Assembly (NCBI RefSeq): GCF_964340395.1
Contig: NC_135551.1
Span: forward strand, 3,652,963-3,716,962
Direction of reading: 5' to 3'
DNA: 64,000 nt
From: Glandiceps talaboti
Lineage: Eukaryota > Hemichordata > Enteropneusta > Spengelidae
Shown here piece after piece: positions 51,400 to 63,925 of this stretch (its first letter is position 1; each line of letters begins with the position of its first letter). Below the pieces are notes generated by a model. That model had not been told where the DNA came from and ran no database searches. It saw nothing but the letters and a program-made list of their open reading frames with translations. The position numbers were made by a program, and so were the translations under genes.

Positions 51400-54300
51400 A
51401 TGAAGTCCCTGCTTGTTGTCGTGATAACTCTAATAACTCTGACGTCATCAATGAATCCTCATCGCACTGGTGGCAATTCTAATGAATACGTGCTTGATCT
51501 GAAGAAGATGGATGATCCAGAGAACTTAATGACACAAATCAAGTACCTGGCAACGGCATTACATGGATGTGGATTCGAGGCAGAACTTCCCACCATGAAA
51601 TTGAAATATCTACAGAATACCTCTATTACCTGTAATGACGGCTCGTCAGCTGGGTAAGATTCCAAATGCGATTTCAGTGTCTCTCTTCCGAGATTTACAC
51701 AAATACGTGGGTTACATGGGGAGTGATCGAATTGACTGACAGTTCAGTTGGGAGTTGTGGTACTGGGTTACATGGGGAGTGATCGAATTGACTGACAGTT
51801 CAGTTGGGAGTTGTGGTACTGGGTTACATGGGGAGTGGTCAAATTGACTAACAGTTCAGTTGGGAGTTGTGGTAAGATGGGCTGTTAAATGAAACATGGC
51901 AAAGTTCAACCAGCTCCAGTTACTCGATCTTCCGATTAGCTCTATATCAGTTTCGATGTGTAACTTTTCTATTGACAGACGTATTGGTAACAAACAGTGT
52001 AGCTGGAAAAGTAGCTCCCAGTATAGGTAGTAGTCGGCTTATTCCGTTATGAATTCCCCACAGTATACCATTAACTATATATATTCAATGATGTCGATGC
52101 AATATAGTTACACACACTGTCGATGTCAATTTTAATTGAAACATTATTGTCCAAATCGTGTTCAAATCGTATGAATATGTGAACAATAGTACGACTGTAG
52201 AATGGTGTATGCTGACACGTCATTCGTTTGTATTCATTACAGTTATTACCTTAGGAAGTCGTTTGGAAGCAAGAGATGGCTGATATTTTTAGAAGGTGGG
52301 TTTTTTCTTTATAAACCAATGGATATTGGAGGTGAGATATTTTCGATGTAAAACTGCTCGAAGTAAAATAATGGCAAGGTGAAATATCCAATAAAAGAGA
52401 TAACAGGTACAGCGAATACATCCAGTCGAAAATACAATGTGTGCGTTCCCAAAGAAGCGATGTTTCTTTTTATCATGCATGAATGACCGGTGTTACTTTT
52501 TTGTTTTACTGCCGTGACGAGAGTATCCGCATCACAAACCTATCGCCCAGATATGTCTCCACTGACAAAAATATTTCTCGAAGATTTTTTCAAATAATGC
52601 TAACAGTTCATCATCGGCTCCCCCGTGTAAACTTAATCTATTTGTTTTCATATCGATAGGTGGATGGTATTGTTTTGATGATGACAGTTGTCGAAGTCGT
52701 TGGCAGTCGTCCATGCAAACACTGATGAGCTCTAAGGGATGGCCTTACACAAAAACAGGTAATTTTTGACTACCACTGCTGAAGCTGTCATCGCCCAAAA
52801 CCGCCACCGCCACCACCACCACCACCACCACCACCACCACCACCACCACCACCACCACCACCTCCACCACCACAACCACCACCTCCACCACCACCACCAC
52901 CACCACCACCACCACCACCACCACCACCTCTACCACCACCACCACCACCACCTCCACCACCACCACCACCACCACCACCACCCCCACCTCCACCACCTCC
53001 ACCACCACCACCTCTACCAACAAATCAGAACTATCACTCTAATCATCATAACCACCACTACCGCTGCCATCACCAATACCACTAAATCCAGTACCCCCAT
53101 CATTACCACCAAATCAACCACTACACAGCTAAACCCACCTCTCCCATTACCATCGTCGTTAAAACAACCACATCCTACGTACACACCAACACAAACACAA
53201 CCATTAACACCGCATCGTGTACACCATCTAATAAATCGTCAGTATAATTTAACATTGATAATTATGTTTGTGTGTGTGCTAAAACTGTGGTGAATATATT
53301 CTGTAATATGTTTAGATATCAATCTGCTTTTGATAGCCAGCAGTGCCGCCATATTCATTTATCAAAGTCTTATCTCATATTCTTTCTATCTATAGGCTCT
53401 GGTTTGTTGTCAGCTGACCCAGAAGAGAACCCTCATTGGTGGAATGCAAATACAGTGTAAGTTACCAGTGGTTTTTATTCTACAGTAATCAAACAACACT
53501 TTCTTATCTTAATGCGCCATGTCAGATTAGGGTTAAAATTTTGATTTAAAAAAAAATAGTCCTGAAAAAAGAATTGTGCTATTAATCCGTAATGTATCCA
53601 CTACATTGTCATGAAACTATGCATTTCTAGAACAAATATTTCGGGGTTGGCTGGAACTGAGCCTCGGCCTCGTCTTCAGTGGGTCAATGGTAATATTCTC
53701 TGATAAGCTAATATTGTGAGAACCTGGTATTGGACCACAGAATAAATTATGGTCCCTTAACATATAATCAGTCGATAGAAGTACAATTCACAAATTCACC
53801 ACAAAAAAATTAATGTATCAATTGCGACTCTGTAACATAATTATTTATATGAATATAAAAAGTTTAACATATACGTCAATGTTGTTGATTTTAGGTTCAT
53901 TCCGTATTGTTCCAGCGATGTATGGAGTGGCAATGCACAGAAAACTGACCAAAGTAAGTACATATCACCTAATCATTACAACCTTCTTGAAAGAATTGGT
54001 GACGGTCTGTAAAGTCCATATCGGTAATTTTCATCGTGTCTAGAAGTTGAACCATTAAACAGTGATGAGAAATATATATTAATGGTACTTCCCGGTAATT
54101 GAGTACAAAGAGGATTGAATTGTCGACCATTGTTGCATAAACGTGGGTTACTTCAAGTTTAGGATATTGTAAGATTTTAATTTAATGATAAAAAAACGAA
54201 TGAAAACTGATATTTATGCTTATATTTCAGGTCACTATTCCTTCATGGGTGCCCTCATCCTAGAAGAAGTTATCAGAGAATTGTTGTCTCAGGGTTTGGC

Positions 54301-57300
54301 AGTTGCTAATAAAGTGTTATTGGCTGGAAGCAGGTAAGTTGGTTAGGCAATGCAAACAAAAACGTTTTGTTTTGGAAAGAATGGAGTTCACCCTTGATTG
54401 ACTGAATTATCACAGATATAAAATATTGACTAGGTTACTTTTACTTCAACGGAGCAAATCTACAGCTATTACAAATGAAAAATATCGATTGACCAATAGT
54501 TGCTACACTGACCAATATCGATTGGCCAATAGTTGTTTCACTGACCAATATCGATTAACCAATATTTGTTATGCTGGCAATATCGATTGGCCAATAGTTG
54601 CTACACTGGCCGATATCGATTGGCCAATACATGTAGTTGCTACACTGGCCAATATCGATTGGCCAATGGTTGCTACGCTGGCCAATACTGATTGGCCAAT
54701 AGATGTTACACTGACCAATATCGATTGGCCAATAGTTGCTACACTGGCCAATATCGAATGGCCTATAGTTGCTACACTGGCCAATATCGATTGGCCAATA
54801 GTTACTACACTGACCAATACCGATTAGTCAATAGTTGCTACACTGACCAATATCGATTGGCCAATAGTTGCTACATTGACCAATATCGATTGGCCAATAG
54901 TTGCTACACTGACCAATATCGATTGGCCAATAGTTGCTACACTGACCAATATCGATTGGCCAATAGTTGCTACACTGACCAATACCGATTGGCCAATAGT
55001 TGCTACACTGACCAATACCGATTGGCCAATAGTTGCTACACTGACCAATATCGATTGGCCAATAGTTGCTACACTGGCCAATATCGATTGGCCAATAGTT
55101 GCTACACTGACCAATATCGAATGGCCTATAGTTGCTACACTGGCCAATATCGATTGGCCAATAGTTGCTACACTGGCCAATATCGATTGGCCAATAGTTG
55201 CTACACTGACCAATATCGATTGGCCAATAGTTGCTACACTGACCAATACCGATTGGCCAATAGTTGCTACACTGACCAATATCGATTGGCCAATAGTTGC
55301 TACATTGACCAATATCGATTGGCCTATAGTTGCTACACTGGCCAATATCGATTGGCCAATAGTTGTTCCACTGACCAATATCGATTGGCCTATAGTTGCT
55401 ACACTGACCAATATCGATTGGCCAATAGTTGTTCCACTGACCAATATCGATTGGTCAATAGTTGCTACATTGACCAATATCGATTGGCCAATAGTTGCTA
55501 CACTGACCAATACCGATTGGCCAATAGTTGCTACACTGACCAATACCGATTGGCCAATAGTTGCTACACTGACCAATATCGATTGGCCAATAGTTGCTAC
55601 ATTGACCAATATCGATTGGCCTATAGTTGCTACACTGGCCAATATCGATTGGCCAATAGTTGTTCCACTGACCAATATCGATTGGCCTATAGTTGCTACA
55701 CTGACCAATATCGATTGGCCAATAGTTGTTCCACTGACCAATATCGATTGGTCAATAGTTGCTACATTGACCAATATCGATTGGCCAATAGTTGCTACAC
55801 TGACCAATACCGATTGGCCAATAGTTGCTACACTGACCAATACCGATTGGCCAATAGTTGCTACATTGACCAATATCGATTGGCCTATAGTTGCTACACT
55901 GACCAATACCGATTGGTCAATAGTTGCTACAAATCATAATTATTCTTACATTGTATTTGCAGTGCTGGTGGTACAGGTGTTCTCTTGAACTTAGACAAAG
56001 TGTCAGACATGTTGAAGTCAGCAGGCAGTACAGCCCAAGTCCGCGGTCTTTGTGATTCGGGATGGTTCCTGGACTCTCTACAAAATAGTAAACGACAATG
56101 TACCAATACTCTATCGTGCGCACCATCAGAGGCCATCAAAAGAGGAATTAAGTAAGAAAGTGTTTTTATGTGATTATCACGTGTTTGTCATGTGATCTTT
56201 GATTAAGCCAATCGATATCCAATATGGATATGGCTTAGTATGTCTTAGTTTAGATGATGTTTCGGCCAGAAAAAGAAAAATTAGGGTGAAAAAGAAAGGA
56301 TCTGACGAATAAACGAACGAAAGAAATAAACTTTTTAAAGAAAGAAAATAGTCAATGTTAAAATTACTAAACACCAGGACCTGTGCGTTTCCTTCAGACC
56401 AGACTCCATTCATTACGTCGACTGGACTACCGTTTCTACTTATACGTCCCTTGCCTTACATCGATTGTTTCATTATCTGTTTCTCTCTCCTTCCTTACAT
56501 TTCCAAGGTTGTGGAATGGACAAGTCCCTGACCGCTGCCAAGCTAGTCATGATGCTGATGAAATGTGGAAATGTTTCTTGGGGTATTTGATCTATCCCAC
56601 AATGCAAAGTAAGTGGCTAACAATGGTCACGTGAGCCAATCACATTGTTTGTTTATGTTTGTCTGAATAAACCCAATAAAGCCATCTATGAAAAAAAACA
56701 TATCTATACACTGATGTATCAAACAATGTCGGATAACGTATAGAGTAATAAGTATCAATGTACTATGATTGGTTTATAGAGTCCCTCAGTTTACGTAAAT
56801 GGTGCATGATGCAATTAATGCCATTGAACGAGTACCACGAATGACAGTATAGTAAATAAAGATAAACTATACCATCTCAAAGCAAATAGTTTCTAAAATG
56901 GAAGTCTGGCATACAGTAAAATCTCTTGAATAAATTAACATTACAATATGACACTATTTTTATCATCTCTGTAAAAATAACTTCTAGGCAATTCCTTTTA
57001 ATGAATTCAATCTTATGAACCTACTGGTGACTAGGTATAGAATTACTAAACGTAAAAAAAACTAACCGTCATATCATATTCTCGATCTAATTCCTCATAC
57101 TTATTTGATTATTTTAGCACCTGTATTTATCTTCCAATGGTTATTTGACGAAGCACAGCTGACAGTGGACATAATGGGACCACCAGTCCAGTTGGAACAT
57201 TGGAACTATATGCAAAGATTGGGAAGACAACTCCGACATTCTCTCAGAAACGTCTCGTAAGTTGTATTATGTGGAAACAGTACTCATAGTTTGTTATCAT

Positions 57301-60300
57301 CTTGGGTATTGTAAACCTCACAAAGCCATCGACAATGACCCTCATGTGTTTTGCATCTGCAAAAACCTTTTAGAATCAGCTTTTCAATATGAATCAAGTA
57401 AATACTCAGAGTTGAGGATGACGGTGAAATTCAAAACAAATCTCAACAAACATTGAATCTCTGAGAAGCTAATTTTCTGGATAGTATGAGATATTTGTAA
57501 TCTAGTTGGTGTAAATTGAATTGAGTGATTTCAAACGTTAGACATGTCATCTAAATACTTCAAAATACAACGTGTAGGTATGGAGAGTGATGAACCAGAT
57601 TTAAACTCATTAAGGTGGAAGTCTTCAGATGTCTAACATCAACCACTATATCATATTGTTATTCCATTAAGGTAGAAAACTTCAGATCCAATAAATTTAA
57701 TAATGTTTGACTTTCTCGCTACAGTAATCTGCTGCAACGATTCAAGTCCATATTCTAATCTTTTTTCCTCAGAGCCGTATTTGCACCATCCTGTTATTCT
57801 CATATTGTGATCACACAAAGGTAAGAATAAAATAGTCTTTCTCTAAAACTTCCAACCCCCACCCCACCCTGCCCCCGATACTTTGTATCTATAAATAGTC
57901 AGACTTATGAATAATTTAGACAATCTAACACCATGTCAGATAGCAATGTGGTTAATCGTCAAAACTATATGTGCAATGTATTTCAAGATAATGAAGGGAA
58001 TTCTATAAGTTGAGGATAAAGTAAACCCTTTACCGAATGTTTGTTGTTGTCAATTTGGTAAAACAGAAATGGCAAGGAGTTCCTTATAGAAAGGAGTGTT
58101 CAGTTCAGTCCAGTTCAGTCCAGCTCAAGTCAGTTCAGTTCAGTTCAGTTCATTTATTTTCAGTAACAAGGCCTCAACCTATCATACAAATACATGGACA
58201 GTGACAGCAAAGTATTTTAACAAATACATGGTAAATAAATAAATAAATATATAGAAATGAATAAAGTACATGAATAGGATTAACAATATCGAACCCTTGT
58301 TACAACTTGAAGAGAATCTCTCCGTTCGAATGCCTGTAATAAATACAAAGATAGTTGCGAAATAACAGTTTTATTTCTGAGGAAAGGACTTCAACAAGCT
58401 TATGTTCATACATGTATGTTCTCTCTCAGTAATAGAAAGAACACATCTCTAATATCATTATATAGAGGACATACATATAGAAAGTGAAATCTCGTAGTAG
58501 CAAATCGAAAGGTGGGAAAACAACTAAGAAATTTACTACTAATAAATACAACTATATATATTATGCATTATACAAGGTGAAATGAGTACTCATAACAAAC
58601 AAACAAACAAACAAACAAACAAACAAACAAACTTACACAAATCAGGGGAATTAATCTTCTTCAACCTTCATCAACATGTAGAATCATGGAAACAAGATAG
58701 GTTTGGAGGGTCAAATCGAAAGAACTTAGCGATGCTAGCTAGTTTTACGTTACGTCTCCACCAATCAGTTGTGTTAGGATTTATGTAAACAAACTACATA
58801 CACTGTTACATAACATTTTATCTCACTGCAAACAAAAAACATTAATTTTACTGCTACATTCAAATCAGACTAAAGACAAGACAAACTCAGTGTGTTGTAT
58901 ATGAAGTTTATTGTGTTAGACGTAAAAATATCGCACTGTCTAATTGACTATCGAAATCTACCTCATTTCCGTTGATAATACAATTACACCGTATAAAACG
59001 TTCTCCTCTGTTTTGGTTATCAGAAATTGGTTAAATATCCACGTCAAGGGTAATTCTTTACCAAGGGCTTTAGAATGTTGGATGAACAGTCCTGACGAGT
59101 TTAACCATCCCCCAAAGGACATAGATGATGATGATGAAGAAGAACCCCTAGGTAAGTTTGGAATAAAAAGTATCACTGTGATTCTATAGCCGACTGTATA
59201 ACTTTACTTTGAAAAATTCTAATTTATCTTTAATTTCTGCAAATCGCTCATCTTCTTTTATGTTAATCTTTGTATGGTTGCCATGGTTATCGTCATGAGC
59301 TGAATGTCTATTTTCATCATAATTACTGTCTAGTAAGAGCCGTCCCTCTTGACGTTACTTTTCTACAAAAGAAACTGTTTATTACTCTGTAGTTAGGCGT
59401 TTACTTTTATTCTCTTTGTTGCTAAGTAGTCTTCATATACGTGACTGTTCTTGCTATATTTCAACTTGGATCTGATCTTTCTCTTCTTCTCCTTGTCAAT
59501 TCTTCTTCATCATCTTAACAGCCGATGATCCTAATGGCGACCTCTTGTACACTTATTACGACACTGAAAACACAGACACGGGTAGTGGCTCTGATATTCA
59601 GTTTAGTTCTGAGTCTGATCAGGCTTTCAAAGATGATTGGAAGATATATGAGAAAGGTAAGATACACACAGTGTAGTGTTGCACCCCCGGTTGCACCCCA
59701 GAGGATATCATACACTGACTAAAAATTTAGCGAACACAAATAAAGAGACCGGGGATAGAGAGACCTTGCAGAAGGACAATATAACTTGCAGATAGATTTT
59801 ACCTACTTACCCCTAACAAAAACATTGATAGGGAATCCGTGAAAGCTGCTGGTAAATGAATGGAAAAATCAGGTAGATTTTACCTGCCTACCACCCTTAA
59901 CGAAATCACTGGTAGGGAAATTGGTAAACTTACTAGATACTCAGGTAGATTTTACCTGCTTACCACCCTTAACGAAAACACTGGTAAGGAATCCCCGAAA
60001 GCTGGCAAAGTGAATGGGAAACTCAGGTAGATTTTACCGAACGGAAACACTTCTAGAGAAATTATACCTGGTAAAAATCACTTTAAGAAGTCAGGCAGAT
60101 TCTTCCTACTTGCTGCTTTTAGTGAGACTGGAATACAGGTAGATTTTACATACTTTTAATAAATTAAAGTGGATTCTACCTACTTGCCACCCACGGCTGT
60201 AGTCTTTTAGTCTCGGTTACGCAGACTCTCATCAACCTCTTTTGGGGAGGTCTCGTAGGCAGAGCCCCCTACGGCGAGAGTCTGGGTAACCGAGATAAGT

Positions 60301-61247
60301 TTCCAAATCTACCAGGTGGTCAAAATACATGAACGACTTTGGATATTAGACACAATTGTCAATAAAAATCCCCTCAATATTTGATATACACATATATATG
60401 ATAGCTATTTCAAATAAAAGACAACGACACAAATTAATGAATTACTTTTTTTATTTACAGCCCATCCTCTCAGCAAGGAAGGTCGACAACAAAGGAATCA
60501 GTTCGAGTCAAATGCAGACAGCCACGATAAACATCAATATTTGGTTCACCATAATAGATGCCACCACCACCTGATAGACAATGCACCATGTCCACAGTGT
60601 AATCCCACATGTCCTAAACTTATCAATCCATTTACAGGTTCGTTAAGTCTTTCCTCCAACTATTTGTCGTTTGTTGTCGTCTTTACATGAAGTGTATACA
60701 TCATTTAAAAAAAATAAAAACAACAACAACTTAGCATCATCACAACAATACAGTGCTTTCCAACACAATGTTGTTAAAGAGTTTTTACAATTATTATCCC
60801 TGGCGTAGATATGTTCTCAATGTGTGTATTCTCTCAATTTACTACGTTGGGAATGGTGAGTGGATAGAGTAAACATGTTAAATTGTTCCTGTGGGCACCA
60901 GTGAGGCATCAAATGTTGCTAAGTATTCCTAACAACTTTCCTTACAACTGAAATACTTATTAGTCTGGTGCACATTCCATAATACATGTATATTACTTAC
61001 AGAAATCTTGATATATATAATGTCATATTATATTTATCACTGATTTAACAATGCACATATTTTATATTACTTTAATAATGTCATATTTTATATTATTTTC
61101 ACAGAGGAAGAGATGGAATTTCTGCCATTTTTGAAGTTAATGGGTTTTGACCTATCAGGACTTGCCAGACATCTAGGCTTGGACGCACACACTCTGGCAT
61201 TGATGGATCCTAGCGTTGTCATGGAAATGATGGCTGGACGTAACTAA
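51400..61247 (+). CDS. NOTUM: NOTUM palmitoleoyl-protein carboxylesterase (secreted Wnt deacylase), 14 exons, 562 aa
   Basis: A secreted alpha/beta hydrolase that removes the palmitoleate from Wnt proteins and so blocks signalling. Exons: 51400-51653, 52243-52295, 52660-52758, 53396-53456, 53895-53953, 54231-54333, 55963-56151, 56508-56608, 57118-57256, 57773-57820, 59024-59151, 59522-59656, 60461-60637, 61105-61247. All junctions are AG/GT and the sum (1689 bp) is 563 codons with TAA. Residues 1-17 are a hydrophobic signal peptide (MKSLLVVVITLITLTSS). Landmarks are YLQNTSITCNDGS, WLIFLEGGWYCFDD (oxyanion loop), [31 protein letters not shown] (nucleophile Ser210), WLFDEAQLTVD (Asp317), CYSHIVIT (His363), CPQCNPTCP and a C-terminal MGFDLSGLA block. 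Triad spacing is close to human (232/340/389). Exons 11-13 add an acidic, Ser/His-rich insert (DIDDDDEEE and beyond). The ATG at 51400 is preferred; it directly precedes the signal peptide. Confidence 0.96.
51706..51872. repeat. About 56-bp tandem repeat, 3 copies, NOTUM intron 1
   Basis: The unit contains GGGTTACATGGGGAGTGATC and CAGTTCAGTTGGGAGTTGTG. Confidence 0.92.
52802..53018. repeat. (CAC)n trinucleotide array in NOTUM intron 3
   Basis: About 70 CAC triplets with CTC and CCC interruptions, beginning about 43 bases after the exon 3 donor. The poly-His frame on this strand and the poly-Val frame on the other are artefacts. The array is fully intronic in the gene model. Confidence 0.97.
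54484..55935. repeat. 33-bp CCAAT-rich minisatellite, about 44 copies, NOTUM intron 6
   Basis: The unit contains CCAATATCGATTGGCCAATA followed by GTTGCTACACTGA. Each unit carries two CCAAT pentamers and one ATTGG, so the array holds well over one hundred CCAAT-box cores in both orientations. Variants include CATTGG for CACTGG, ATACCGATTGG and GGCCTATAG. A nine-unit block (297 bp) is repeated: 55301 onward matches 55598 onward. The array ends about 28 bases before the exon 7 acceptor. Open frames of 360-415 codons result from the unit being a multiple of three. Confidence 0.97.
58099..58155. repeat. (CAGTT)n pentanucleotide repeat, NOTUM intron 10
   Basis: Repeats of CAGTTCAGTC and CAGTT, followed by CATTTATTTTC. 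In inverse this reads AATAAATG then AACTG repeats, like a LINE 3' tail, but no coding part of a LINE was recognised next to it. Confidence 0.85.
58594..58631. repeat. (CAAA)n microsatellite
   Basis: About nine AAAC tetranucleotides in NOTUM intron 10. Confidence 0.95.
59788..60165. repeat. Degenerate tandem repeat of about 75-80 bp, NOTUM intron 12
   Basis: Four to five diverged copies built on CAGGTAGATTTTACCTGCTT and ACCCTTAACGAAAACACTGG. The GGTAGATTTTACC part is itself an inverted repeat. Confidence 0.8.
60212..60294. mobile_element. Short MITE-like inverted repeat, NOTUM intron 12
   Basis: CTCGGTTACGCAGACTCTC (60212-60230) and GAGAGTCTGGGTAACCGAG (60276-60294) are inverse with one mismatch. 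An inner pair, CGTAGG and CCTACG, lies between them. It probably derives from a small nonautonomous element; no tRNA fold is evident. Confidence 0.65.
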
Positions 61248-61812
61248 GTAATTGCTAGTCACATGACCAGGGTTTGTGTATTGAGGACAGCGTGAAGCAT
61301 TGGTCAGTTAAAATGGTTCCCTGTGACAGACATGGAAGAAAATTGACTCTACTTGATATGCAAATGATATGGTAATGAACCACAGAAGACAGTGCACTAT
61401 TTACTTTGTAAACAATCACATTTGATGGATGCAATGACAGATTTCTAGTTTGTCAGGATATATTTATATTTGTAAATAAGTGAGTGGTACAGTTACACTT
61501 TGTACTTTTCCACTCAGTATGGCTACATGACGGTCACATGGTGGATGACCCTATATGACCTTGTGTGACCCCATCATCACCTGGTGTAACCCTTTTACCT
61601 GTGGGATTGTCTTAGGACATCTTGAATGAGATTTACCTCATCTTATTATCAATATCAGAACTATAACGTGTTGGCATGACGATATTTTTATAGGTTAAGA
61701 AAGTAGATAAAAACCATGGTTACTGAGATTAATATGCAGGTGAAAAAGATTAAATGTAATCATTTATTGTACAGAGTTTTACTTTGGTATATAAACAGCT
61801 TTTTAAACCCAA

Positions 61813-61934
61813 GAGACTTGTCTTGGTGTTACTATCTCAAGAAGCTCTCTACATGGACAGTGAAACTTTCTTAAGAAACTGTACATTTGTCCAAGTAGAG
61901 AACATTTTGAGATAGTAACACCACGACAAGTCAC
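61813..61934 (+). repeat. Long imperfect hairpin in the NOTUM 3' UTR
   Basis: GACTTGTCTTGGTGTTACTA on the left pairs with TAGTAACACCACGACAAGTC on the right. ATCTCAA with TTGAGAT, TCTCTAC with GTAGAGA, and GGACA with TGTCC continue the stem with small bulges toward an AAACTTTC/GAAACTG apex. The stem is roughly 50 pairs long and begins about 565 bases after the stop codon. It should be in the mRNA if the downstream polyadenylation signals are used. Confidence 0.8.
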
Positions 61935-62861
61935 TGAGTTAGACTTTGACTATAAACAAACACAACATTGTTGATGAATGAACTATGTTTTACTTTTCAC
62001 TAAATGACATAGTTGGCATGGCGATGGGTTATCATCTCATGGAAAATGACAAAGTTGGCATGACGATGGTTATCATTTCATTGAAGTCATCAGAATGCAT
62101 TGTCTTGTACAAAGATTATATTTTAAGGTTAACAGATCCAGAATTGTGTTATACTGCAGAACATAAATATTTTTGTTGAAGACAAATTTGTACTTATTTA
62201 CTGGAGGAAAGAAAGATATCAAAGTGGCACAAGCCGAGTTTATAAACTTTCTACTCATAGTGAAAATACTTCCATAAAACCTCATCCTAATATGTTAATG
62301 TCAATGCATGTCTTCTACAACTTTACATTTGACTTCTAGCATGGTTAGAACAGTTGATTACATAGTGGAGACTGAACATTATTTGATATGTAAATGACGT
62401 CATTGGATTGTACAATATAGGTTATATCTTAATACCAGGTTTGAGTTCAATCAATTGTAAGTGATAGTTAGGTGTGCTTCAATAGGTACAATACTGTGAG
62501 TACTCTTTTAATATACAGTAAAATCTACACCTATACATGTATAAACTTGGGTTATGCCCCTTTAATAGTGTCTTTGTCAATTTAGTATGTGCCTTGTAAA
62601 TAATAATCTGAAATGATTGCTATTATTACATTACCAGGTATTATAGAGAATTCATTGTCAATTTAAGAAAACAAATCACAAGTCAGCATAAAATTTTTGA
62701 AATATAGATTAAAGATTATTGATCAAGATTATTATTATAAAGATAAGTCAAGATCAATACCAAAATTGAGTCATTTTAGAATCCAATATGGCTGCCGACT
62801 ACTGAGTTACTAAACCTTTCTATGGGAAAATAACAGATTATCGCTTTCCTTGAAGCGAGAC

Positions 62862-63174
62862 AATAAAACATGATTTCCTTTTATTATTTCACAAGGACAA
62901 GGAGCTTTCATATGCAAAGTTTGGAGAGAATTGAAAAAATTAGTTTTCAGAGAATTATTCCTCAACTAAATTTCTATATTAAATAGTAATTGACATTTAT
63001 ACATTGCTATGCACTGGATTCCATGCTGTCAAAATTCTGTCATTGTATTTCAAATAATGAATGTTTTGAGATTAAAGAATATTTAAAATATTGTTTTTTT
63101 GAGCATCATATTCACAGCTTGTATAAAGCTAAGTTTATCAACTCACTATGTACACATTTTTATTTTAAAATAAA
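62862..63174 (+). terminator. Candidate polyadenylation signals for NOTUM
   Basis: AATAAA occurs at 62862-62867 and at 63169-63174 on the plus strand. These are the first clear hexamers I see in the region I checked after the stop, giving a 3' UTR of 1.6-1.9 kb. Within 61248-63200, a two-copy 42-bp repeat (about 62003-62088, containing AGTTGGCATG.CGATGG) is the only other structure noted. Confidence 0.45.
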
Positions 63175-63345
63175 GTTTGTTTGGTTATCTTAAACATTTT
63201 GTCATTCATTGATCTTGCTCTGACTGCAACCCACCTTTGGATCAAAGGACATTTTTAAAATCAATTGGAAAGTACTTGTGTTTGAGTGAACTTTTAAGTT
63301 GGTTAACAAATCTTATACAAAATAATAAGTTGGCTCTCACTTGAT

Positions 63346-63557
<212 letters not shown>

Positions 63558-63778
63558 TTACATACAGGCAGACACACAAGGACTGGCAGAGGCATACAAA
63601 CTTGCCAATGTATAAACATAGCACATACACACATACAATGATGGAGACATGTTCAAGACACAAAACAAAACTCTGTATAATGTTAGAGTGGCAGCATTTT
63701 TTTGTTTTACTTTAATTTACACTCAAAATATATAACTCCATGTCTTATCTTGGATAAATTTGGATGAAAATACAGAGA

Positions 63779-63925
63779 ACAGAAATCAAATAACAATAGG
63801 GAACACCCCAAATGGTAAACACTATTGACAGAAATCAAACAACAATAGGGAACACCCCAAATGGTAAACACTATTGACAGAAATCAAACAACAATAGGGA
63901 ACACCCCAAATGGTAAACCCTATTG
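63779..63925. repeat. 49-bp tandem repeat, 3 copies
   Basis: The unit contains GACAGAAATCAAACAACAAT and GGGAACACCCCAAATGGTAA. Copies are almost identical. The last 75 bases of the window hold nothing recognised. Confidence 0.94.

Noticed and set aside
52766-53293. Poly-histidine protein of 175 codons
   Set aside because: Read-through of the (CAC)n array in NOTUM intron 3; the exon 3 to exon 4 junction excludes it.
54426-55988. Open frames of 360-415 codons on both strands
   Set aside because: Products of the 33-bp array in NOTUM intron 6; the flanking exons join without them in frame.
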